DNA of 5,169 bases from Microcaldota archaeon (GTDB lineage Archaea > Micrarchaeota > Micrarchaeia > Anstonellales > Bilamarchaeaceae): contig JAKANX010000078.1 in assembly GCA_021823425.1 (NCBI GenBank), positions 1 through 5,169 of the forward strand, read 5' to 3'. The notes beneath the pieces were generated by a model. The model ran no database searches. It worked only from the letters and a program-made list of their open reading frames with translations, and was not told the DNA's origin. The position numbers were made by a program, and so were the translations under genes. This document shows positions 1 to 4,512 of the stretch, piece by piece (position 1 is the stretch's first letter; each line of letters opens with the position of its first letter).

Positions 1-120
1 TGCGAGCACGATTATGTCTATGTTCCACGGGTCCAGCTTCTCGGTCGCAATCATGTCAAGGAGCAGCTCCTTCCACGTGGGCTTCTGCACCATCTTCTCT
101 ATCTCGCTTTCCCCGCTCAT
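1..120 (-). CDS. scpA: ScpA, condensin-associated kleisin subunit (N-terminal 40 residues, partial)
   Basis: This is the 5' end of a minus-strand gene that runs off the left edge of the window. The 40 visible residues start MSGESEIEKMVQKPTWKELL and continue through DMIATEKLDPWNIDI. The block W-(K)-E-L-L-x-D-M-I-x-x-E-K-L-D-P-W-N-I-D-I is the recognisable N-terminal signature of ScpA. ScpA is the kleisin that bridges SMC ATPase heads in chromosome segregation and condensation. The N-terminal helical region seen here is the part that contacts SMC in the family. The ATG at 118-120 is the only good start, because an in-frame stop lies just upstream (130-132 read on the minus strand). A TATA-like element centred about 26 bases upstream suggests a leaderless transcript. 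The gene is divergent from the CBS-domain gene. The call rests on a short segment, but the motif is distinctive. Confidence 0.8.
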   Translation of the reverse strand, partial: MSGESEIEKMVQKPTWKELLLDMIATEKLDPWNIDIIVLA

Positions 121-127
121 AGTCGTG

Positions 128-137
128 TTTTAAAATA
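128..137 (+). promoter_or_regulatory. Candidate TATA box for the CBS/pilin/beta-helix operon
   Basis: The AT-rich run TTTTAAAATA stands out in a GC-rich context inside the 66-base divergent spacer. Archaeal TATA boxes lie about 26 bases before the transcription start. That would place the start near 158 and give a short leader that includes the GGTGA ribosome binding site at 177-181. The neighbouring TTTTTAAT at 143-150 is an alternative plus-strand box, with a start near 172. Which one is used cannot be decided by eye. Confidence 0.5.
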
Positions 138-142
138 TTCGG

Positions 143-150
143 TTTTTAAT
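143..150 (-). promoter_or_regulatory. Candidate TATA box for scpA
   Basis: Read on the minus strand this is ATTAAAAA. Its centre is about 26 bases upstream of the first base of the scpA ATG (120), which is the spacing expected for an archaeal TATA box driving a leaderless transcript. I see no Shine-Dalgarno sequence just before the scpA start, which fits that idea. Confidence 0.5.
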
Positions 151-176
151 CTAATCGGATGAGACGAAATTGAACT

Positions 177-181
177 GGTGA
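177..181 (+). promoter_or_regulatory. Ribosome binding site GGTGA that decides the start of the CBS gene
   Basis: GGTGA matches part of the complement of the archaeal 16S 3' end (GGAGGTGAT) and ends 5 bases before the ATG at 187. The same geometry appears before two other genes in the window: GTGA at 1780-1783 before 1788, and GTGAT at 4504-4508 before 4513. It argues that the GTG at 178, which lies inside this motif, is not the start codon. Confidence 0.6.
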
Positions 182-186
182 GCCGC

Positions 187-1284
187 ATGGATATTTCAGA
201 GCCGAAGATTTTGGATGCCTCAGAGCCGCTCTCTAAGGCGCTCGACGAGATTCTGTCCAGCGGGACCGCCGTCTTCGTGGTCAAGGACAAGTCGCTCTTC
301 GGCCTCATTGACGACCGCAACATGCGCCTCGGCCTCTCCGACGCGAGCAAGACCAAGTGCGACAGCGTGTGCGTGCGCTGCCCTTCCATTGCCCCGAACG
401 CGGGCGTGCAGGGGCGCATGGACGCGTTTCTCAGCGGCCACTTCAAGGCCCTTCCAGTGGTGGACGCGAAGGGCAGGATTACCGGCGCGACCTCGCGCGC
501 GGACCTCCTTCGGGACCTGGTGGAGCAGAAGCTCGTTCCCAAGGCGCAGGTCTACCAGCACATGGGCAGGCCGGCCTATACGATTGAATACAGCAAAAGC
601 GTCGCGGACGCCAAGACGCTCATGAAAAAGACGGGCGCGCACCACCTCGTTGTCACGCGCGGCGGCAACATAACTGGCACCATATCCACTTTTGACTTCA
701 CGGGCTTCCTGATGAAGCCCAAGGAGAGGCAGTCCTTCCAGCTCATAAGCGACGCCAAGGGCTTCGACGGCAAGAGGATAGAGGAGATACTCAGGCCCGG
801 ATTCTCCTCCATACCCGAGACCGCGACGCTGGAGGAGGCGGCGCAGAAGATGGCCTTCGAGGGCATCTCCAACCTCGTCGTTGTCGCGGAGAAGAAGCCG
901 GTCGGCGTGATTACCGCGACGGACATATTCAAGCTCGTGCGCTCTCTATTCGTGGAGGAAAAGGACGTGCTCGTGAGCGGGCTCGACTCCGATTCGCTCG
1001 CGTACTACGGCCGCATAAAGGGGGACATACTCGCGATAACCTCCAAGTTCGATCAGGCGCTCAAGATAGAGGGCCTCTCGGTCCACATAAAGAAGGGCAA
1101 GAGCGTGTACGAGGCGCACCTGAGCTTCGATCTCAACAACAGGCACACGTCCTTCAAGACCGAGGCATATTCCCTTGGCGAGACAATCTCGGCCATTTCC
1201 AAGGAATTAAAAATAATGCTCGAGAAGTCCAAGAGCGAGAAGATGGAGCGCAAGAAGCCGCCAAAGAGCGAGCCCGAGGAATGA
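187..1284 (+). CDS. Four-CBS-motif protein with C-terminal RaiA/HPF-like domain (possible archaeal ribosome hibernation factor)
   Basis: The product is 365 residues with no signal peptide or membrane segment, so it is probably cytoplasmic. Four CBS motifs can be followed: about residues 8-50, 60-115 (containing FKALPVVD), 120-175 (containing HHLVVTRGG) and 197-253 (containing ISNLVVVAEKKPVGVITATD). CBS pairs form Bateman modules, which in known families bind adenine nucleotides or related ligands. The last part, about residues 270-350, reads as helix-strand-strand-strand-helix and ends in EAYSLGETISAISKELKIML. That order and the final alternating hydrophobic helix resemble the S30AE/RaiA/HPF ribosome hibernation fold without its first strand. 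The C-terminus is a Lys/Glu-rich tail. A Cys cluster (C58, C62, C65) lies between the first two CBS motifs. The ATG at 187 is preferred over GTG 178 because GGTGA at 177-181 is a well-placed ribosome binding site. It is the first gene of a likely operon, with the next start 1 base after its stop. The CBS call is strong. The RaiA-like call is an eye-level fold match, and ligand and target are unknown. Confidence 0.85.
   Translation: MDISEPKILDASEPLSKALDEILSSGTAVFVVKDKSLFGLIDDRNMRLGLSDASKTKCDSVCVRCPSIAPNAGVQGRMDAFLSGHFKALPVVDAKGRITGATSRADLLRDLVEQKLVPKAQVYQHMGRPAYTIEYSKSVADAKTLMKKTGAHHLVVTRGGNITGTISTFDFTGFLMKPKERQSFQLISDAKGFDGKRIEEILRPGFSSIPETATLEEAAQKMAFEGISNLVVVAEKKPVGVITATDIFKLVRSLFVEEKDVLVSGLDSDSLAYYGRIKGDILAITSKFDQALKIEGLSVHIKKGKSVYEAHLSFDLNNRHTSFKTEAYSLGETISAISKELKIMLEKSKSEKMERKKPPKSEPEE
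1276..1280 (+). promoter_or_regulatory. Ribosome binding site GAGGA supporting the pilin start
   Basis: GAGGA ends 5 bases before the ATG at 1286 and lies within the last codons of the CBS gene. It supports 1286 (or the adjacent ATG at 1289) as the true pilin start. That means the unusual repeat-encoded leader is translated rather than being an artefact of calling too long a gene. It also implies translational coupling to the CBS gene. Confidence 0.6.
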
Positions 1285-1285
1285 A

Positions 1286-1783
1286 ATGATGCCCGACCGT
1301 TCCCAGTTCCGAGTTCCGTGTTCAGGAACGCGCAACGCGAAACCGGAAACCCGGAACGCGCCGCGCTCCAGCAAGGGCCAGGTGAGCACCGAGCTCCTGG
1401 TAATCGTCGGCTTCGTGGTGCTGCTCTTCATACCTCTCGTGCTTTTCGTATATTACAAGACAGGCGAGCTCAACGGCGGGATAGAGGGCCTCGAAGGCAG
1501 GCTCCTCTCGTCCAAGCTCGCGTTCATTTCAAATTCATTGGGTTCGATGGGCGACGGCAACTACATGAAGGTGGAGTTCAGCCTCCCGGAGCGCGTGCAT
1601 ACCCTAGAATTCCGCTCCGTGGGCCAAGGGGGCGAGGTCCTCATGACGATGGACGACGGCTCGCAGGTCTCGCAGGTAACCAGGCTTCCTTTCAACAGCA
1701 CCCGCATGTACGCCGGCGGGCTGAGCTACAAGCTGGAATTCCGCTCCGAGGGCGGCCTTGTCCAGGTTTCCCAATCCTCGTGA
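1286..1783 (+). CDS. Archaeal type IV pilin-like protein with class III signal peptide
   Basis: The product is 165 residues. The segment SSKGQVSTELLVIVGF (from residue 28) is the archaeal class III, prepilin-like signal: Lys-Gly, then Gln at the processing point, then Ser and Glu, then a hydrophobic helix at about residues 37-53. By family knowledge an EppA- or FlaK-type peptidase would cut between G31 and Q32, leaving a mature pilin of 134 residues. The mature part has the usual small-pilin layout: N-terminal helix, then a beta-rich head that includes MGDGNYMKVEFSLPERV. It should act in or on the membrane as a pilin or minor pilin. The leader before the cut is unusually long (31 residues), and residues 5-25 are encoded by a heptad hairpin repeat. 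The only upstream starts are the tandem ATGs at 1286 and 1289, and GAGGA at 1276-1280 supports them. The gene starts 1 base after the CBS stop, and its own stop region carries the ribosome binding site of the next gene. No pilus assembly ATPase or platform gene is in the window. Confidence 0.8.
   Translation: MMPDRSQFRVPCSGTRNAKPETRNAPRSSKGQVSTELLVIVGFVVLLFIPLVLFVYYKTGELNGGIEGLEGRLLSSKLAFISNSLGSMGDGNYMKVEFSLPERVHTLEFRSVGQGGEVLMTMDDGSQVSQVTRLPFNSTRMYAGGLSYKLEFRSEGGLVQVSQSS
1299..1360 (+). repeat. Heptad-periodic inverted repeat (hairpin) inside the pilin leader coding sequence
   Basis: The left arm is three 7-base units, GTTCCCA, GTTCCGA and GTTCCGT (1299-1319), followed by GTTCAG. The right arm is five 7-base units of opposite sense: GAACGCG, CAACGCG, AAACCGG, AAACCCG and GAACGCG (1326-1360). 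Folding around 1324/1325 gives 19 Watson-Crick pairs plus one G-T pair over 26 positions (1299-1350), with mismatches recurring every 3-4 bases in step with the heptad. It is not a CRISPR, since there are no spacers. Similar GTTCCGA-type heptad hairpins occur as dispersed elements in some uncultivated prokaryote genomes; this is my recollection and was not checked. Only one copy is present in this window. Confidence 0.8.
1780..1783 (+). promoter_or_regulatory. Ribosome binding site GTGA that decides the start of the beta-helix gene
   Basis: GTGA overlaps the pilin stop codon (TGA, 1781-1783) and ends 4 bases before the ATG at 1788. This placement favours 1788, whose product begins directly with a signal peptide. 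It argues against an upstream ATG at 1758, which would put ten polar residues before the signal peptide and overlap the pilin gene. Confidence 0.55.
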
Positions 1784-1787
1784 GCGC

Positions 1788-3638
1788 ATGAAGCAACTAA
1801 TAGTTTTCGCCCTTGTTTTTCTCTCATTCTCGTTCGCCGCGGACTGCACGTGCAATTCCTGCACGGAGTGCAGCTCTGACCTGGTAGGCGGCGCATGCAC
1901 GAACGTGAAAGTGGCCGTGGACCTTTACCCAGACCAGGGCGTTTCCTGCATTTCCGCGTACGGAAGCGGCCAGCGCACCCTTGACTGCCAAGGGCACAGC
2001 GTGAACGCGGGCAATTCCGGGACCGCGATATCCGTAGATTTCGCGGACGGGCTTCATATTTCCAACTGCAAGGCCAAAGGCGGCTTCAGCGGGGTTTCCA
2101 TAACCAACTCCCCGGGCATCTCGCTCTTGGGCGTGGACGCTTCGGGAACGAGCTACGGGCTGTACGCCTCCAACTCCACGAACGCGGCGGTTTCCGGCGG
2201 CAGCTTCAGCGGAGGCGAATACGCAATCATTCTTTTCAACAGCGGATACAGCACAGTGAGCTCGGCGTCCGCGGATTCCGCAACCAAGAGCGGAGTATTC
2301 GTGCACTATTCCCCATCGGTGACGCTCTCCGGAATAACGGCGACCGGCAGCGGGAACGGCGTGGAAATAAGCAACTCGGATTCCTGCACCCTCTCGGGCA
2401 TTTCCGCGTCCGGAAACGACATCGGCGTGCTCGTTGGAGATTCCACAAGCGGGCACTTCTCCGGCCTCCGCCTTTTTTCCAATGCGGACAAGGGGATGCA
2501 GCTCACCCGCGCCTATGACATGACGTTCGATTCCCTCAACGCGTCGGGCAACAGCAGGGGCGGCGTGTATTCCATCTTCTCAAGCCGCGACACGTTCAAT
2601 TCCCCGGTGGTGTGCGGGAACGGGCTCTTTGACATTTACGACGAGATGGCGGAATCCTCGTGGAACGACGCCACGTGCAGGAATTCCAGCCCAGACGGGC
2701 TGTGCGCCCACGCATGCTCAGCGCAGCAGCAGGGGAGCAACGGCTCCTGCATATCTTCCTGCGCTGCGGGAAAGAAAACGTGCAGCGGCAACAGGGTGGA
2801 AACGTGCGGGGACTTCAACAACGACTCGTGCAACGAGTGGAACGTGACGGAAACCTGCACGAAGACCGGCGAGTCGTGCGTCAACGGCTCGTGCACCTTC
2901 GTTTCCGCATCGTGCTCTGACGAGTGCGAGCGCGGCGCAGCCGAGTGCTCGGGCAGCCTGATAAGCAGGTGCGCCGACTCTAATGGCGACGGGTGCGCGG
3001 AATGGGGCCAGTTCATGGGCTGCCCAACTGGCCAGTCGTGCAGCAACGGGCGCTGCACCTCGGGCTGCTCCGACGAATGCACGATGGGGGACGAGCGCTG
3101 CATGGGCGGCCTCGTGCAGGAATGCGTTTCCGCGAATTCAGGATGCAACGAGTGGGGCGAGCCCAAAGAATGCGCCAACGGCACGTGCGCGGGCGGCAAA
3201 TGCCCCTCGACGCAACCGGCTCCGCCTGCCTGCAAGAAGGAAGGAGAGACAATACCCGTCATACCCAACCCGCCCGAGTGCTGCGCCGGCCTTTCCCTCA
3301 TCAAGCCCAGGCAGCAGAACATAATTGGAATAAGCGGAATCTGCACCTCCAAATGCGGCAACGGGAAATGCGACAACGAGACCGAAAGCGAATACAACTG
3401 CCCCGGAGACTGCCAGACAAGGCCGGAATGCCCGCAGTACATGCCTCCTGCGCCGGGATGGTGCGCGAACGGGACCGTCGTGCCGCAGGAAGCGGACGCG
3501 AACGGATGCCCGCGCCCGCCCAATTGCGAGCCGCGCGCGCCGCAAGGGCAGGAGCCCGGAGGCGAAACCGACCCCTTCACCGCGTTCTTTGGCGCGATTG
3601 GGCGGTGGTTCCTTTGCCTGCTCGGCTCGTGCGGCTGA
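1788..3638 (+). CDS. Secreted right-handed beta-helix protein with Cys-rich C-terminal repeats
   Basis: The product is 616 residues. Residues 1-17 (MKQLIVFALVFLSFSFA) form a signal peptide, followed by a Cys cluster (CTCNSCTEC, 20-28). Residues about 60-285 form a parallel beta-helix of the NosD/pectate-lyase-like type. It opens with the characteristic TLDCQGHSV and continues as short Gly/Ser/Asn-rich rungs such as GVSITNSPGISL and GVEISNSDSCTL. Residues 321-472 hold three 8-Cys repeats. A CGNGKCDNE...NCPGDC module follows at about 523-542, then a Pro-rich stretch, and a short hydrophobic end (FTAFFGAIGRWFLCLLGSCG, 597-616). Many N-x-S/T sequons are present, which suits an exported, possibly glycosylated surface protein. 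No catalytic site is evident, and beta-helices of this kind may be adhesins, surface-layer components or carbohydrate-active proteins. It is third in the operon after the pilin, so a surface appendage or envelope role is a reasonable inference. The exact function is unknown. Confidence 0.85.
   Translation: MKQLIVFALVFLSFSFAADCTCNSCTECSSDLVGGACTNVKVAVDLYPDQGVSCISAYGSGQRTLDCQGHSVNAGNSGTAISVDFADGLHISNCKAKGGFSGVSITNSPGISLLGVDASGTSYGLYASNSTNAAVSGGSFSGGEYAIILFNSGYSTVSSASADSATKSGVFVHYSPSVTLSGITATGSGNGVEISNSDSCTLSGISASGNDIGVLVGDSTSGHFSGLRLFSNADKGMQLTRAYDMTFDSLNASGNSRGGVYSIFSSRDTFNSPVVCGNGLFDIYDEMAESSWNDATCRNSSPDGLCAHACSAQQQGSNGSCISSCAAGKKTCSGNRVETCGDFNNDSCNEWNVTETCTKTGESCVNGSCTFVSASCSDECERGAAECSGSLISRCADSNGDGCAEWGQFMGCPTGQSCSNGRCTSGCSDECTMGDERCMGGLVQECVSANSGCNEWGEPKECANGTCAGGKCPSTQPAPPACKKEGETIPVIPNPPECCAGLSLIKPRQQNIIGISGICTSKCGNGKCDNETESEYNCPGDCQTRPECPQYMPPAPGWCANGTVVPQEADANGCPRPPNCEPRAPQGQEPGGETDPFTAFFGAIGRWFLCLLGSCG
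2748..3203 (+). repeat. Three tandem 8-cysteine protein repeats in the beta-helix protein
   Basis: At protein level the spacing C-x3-C-x6-C-x7-C-x(6-7)-C-x8-C-x(4-6)-C-x4-C recurs three times: residues 321-369, 376-423 and 427-472. Each repeat shares a (N/A)EW signature after its fifth Cys, and the first two share D-x-N-x-D before it. An NG just before or after the seventh Cys is also common. Eight Cys per unit implies up to four disulfides each. The DNA has diverged, so these are old protein repeats rather than a recent duplication. Confidence 0.8.
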
Positions 3639-3696
3639 ACCCCTTTTCCACGACTTATTGTAAGGTTTTTAAAAACACCCTCCGAATAGAAACACC
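3639..3696 (+). promoter_or_regulatory. Intergenic promoter region with TATA-like palindrome at 3665-3676
   Basis: This 58-base spacer separates the two plus-strand gene clusters. It holds a perfect 12-base palindrome, GTTTTTAAAAAC (3665-3676), whose AT core serves as a TATA box candidate. Its centre is about 26 bases before the ATG at 3697, so transcription would begin at or next to the start codon, giving a leaderless mRNA. No Shine-Dalgarno sequence precedes that ATG, in agreement. Short T-runs (for example CTTTTCC after the stop) could help end the upstream transcript, but I see no clear terminator. Confidence 0.6.
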
Positions 3697-4503
3697 ATGA
3701 AGAAGCTATTTGCAATCCTGTTCCTGCTCTCGCTCGCTTACGCCGACTTCCAGCTCCAGAACCTGGACGTGGCGATAAAGCTGAACGAGGACGGCAGCGC
3801 CGCCGTGGAAGAGAGGATAAACGTCATCGTTTTCGGGCAGTACAGCATGCAGCTCTACGAGAGCGGCTACAACAAGAACAACCTCGCGAGCTGGCAGGAC
3901 GTCACCAACATCAGCGAGATAAAGACGCACATAGGCGCCAATTACGCGGACACGCGCAACATAGTCGTGCGCCCCCAGCCCCTGCAGAAGTCCAAGTCCG
4001 GCCTGGACGTCTGGTACGGCCAGATAATCGTGGACTATTCCGCATACCCCTACTACGACAAGAACGGCAGCGTCGCCAACCGCACGGGCCTCGTGATAAT
4101 GGACAACTACAAGCCCCGCACCACCCGCTACACGCTCAACGAGAACGCGTTCAGCTTCAAGCGCACCGAGACCGGGGACATAAAGCTCGACGATACGACA
4201 ACGCTTTCAATCACCCCTCCAAGCAACGCCCTGATAACCATCGTGAACCCGATAACCGAGGACATGTCCAACGTGAAGTTCCCGGCGCCCTCGCGCACGC
4301 TCAAGTGGAGCGGGCTCACGCTGGTGCAGTTCTCGCTCGTGTACGAGATAGAGCAGAGCCTGGACAAGGAGGTGCTCTCGTTCTTCTCAGACCTGCAGCA
4401 GAGCATACGGGCGAGCCTATCTAGCCCCGAGGGGCTTTCGGCGATTGCTGTGGTGCTCGTGCTCGCGGCCGCATACTTCTACCTCAGGCTTTCGCGCAGA
4501 TGA
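3697..4503 (+). CDS. Unknown exported protein anchored by one C-terminal membrane helix
   Basis: The product is 268 residues. Residues 1-16 (MKKLFAILFLLSLAYA) form a signal peptide with a likely cut before D17. Residues about 247-264 form a single transmembrane helix followed by a short basic end (LSRR). Together these predict a protein with its large domain outside the cell and a tiny cytoplasmic tail. The domain begins with LDVAIKLNEDGSAAVEERINV. That pattern, an amphipathic strand with E-D-G-x-A-x-V-E-E, recalls the start of DUF2207-like extracytoplasmic domains, but I cannot assign a family. Three N-x-S/T sequons (N71, N123, N128) are visible and there are no cysteines, in contrast to the neighbouring beta-helix protein. 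The start follows a TATA-like box by 26 bases, suggesting leaderless expression. pheS begins 9 bases after its stop, so the two are probably cotranscribed. The function is unknown. Confidence 0.8.
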   Translation: MKKLFAILFLLSLAYADFQLQNLDVAIKLNEDGSAAVEERINVIVFGQYSMQLYESGYNKNNLASWQDVTNISEIKTHIGANYADTRNIVVRPQPLQKSKSGLDVWYGQIIVDYSAYPYYDKNGSVANRTGLVIMDNYKPRTTRYTLNENAFSFKRTETGDIKLDDTTTLSITPPSNALITIVNPITEDMSNVKFPAPSRTLKWSGLTLVQFSLVYEIEQSLDKEVLSFFSDLQQSIRASLSSPEGLSAIAVVLVLAAAYFYLRLSRR

Positions 4504-4508
4504 GTGAT
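4504..4508 (+). promoter_or_regulatory. Ribosome binding site GTGAT before pheS
   Basis: GTGAT lies immediately after the stop codon of the upstream membrane-protein gene and 4 bases before the ATG at 4513. It matches the complement of the archaeal 16S 3' end. The layout supports cotranscription of the two genes, with pheS using its own Shine-Dalgarno sequence. Confidence 0.55.
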
Positions 4509-4512
4509 TCAA

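Noticed and set aside
178..186. GTG at 178 as the start of the CBS gene
   Set aside because: The GTG is part of the GGTGA motif that sits at correct spacing for the ATG at 187, and it would add only three residues (MSR).
1299..1360. The heptad array as a CRISPR fragment or transcription terminator
   Set aside because: It has no repeat-spacer alternation, the units are 7 bases, and it is followed by coding sequence rather than a T-run. The pilin signal peptide continues in frame directly after it.
1758..1787. ATG at 1758 as the start of the beta-helix protein
   Set aside because: It would overlap the pilin gene and put ten polar residues before an otherwise clean signal peptide, and the GTGA at 1780-1783 points to 1788.
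1824..2456. Antisense open frame of 210 codons opposite the beta-helix region
   Set aside because: It is Ala/Arg/Gly/Val-rich, as expected from reading GC-rich codons backwards, with no motif and no start signal.
3639..3664. Transcription terminator after the beta-helix gene
   Set aside because: Only short T-runs of up to four are present and no stable hairpin is visible, so the signal is too weak to list as its own feature.
2636..3715. Long antisense open frame (359 codons, minus strand) opposite the beta-helix gene
   Set aside because: It is a shadow of the GC- and Cys-rich plus-strand gene. The product is His/Pro/Ser-rich with no domain pattern, and the plus frame has a signal peptide, Cys repeats and beta-helix rungs.
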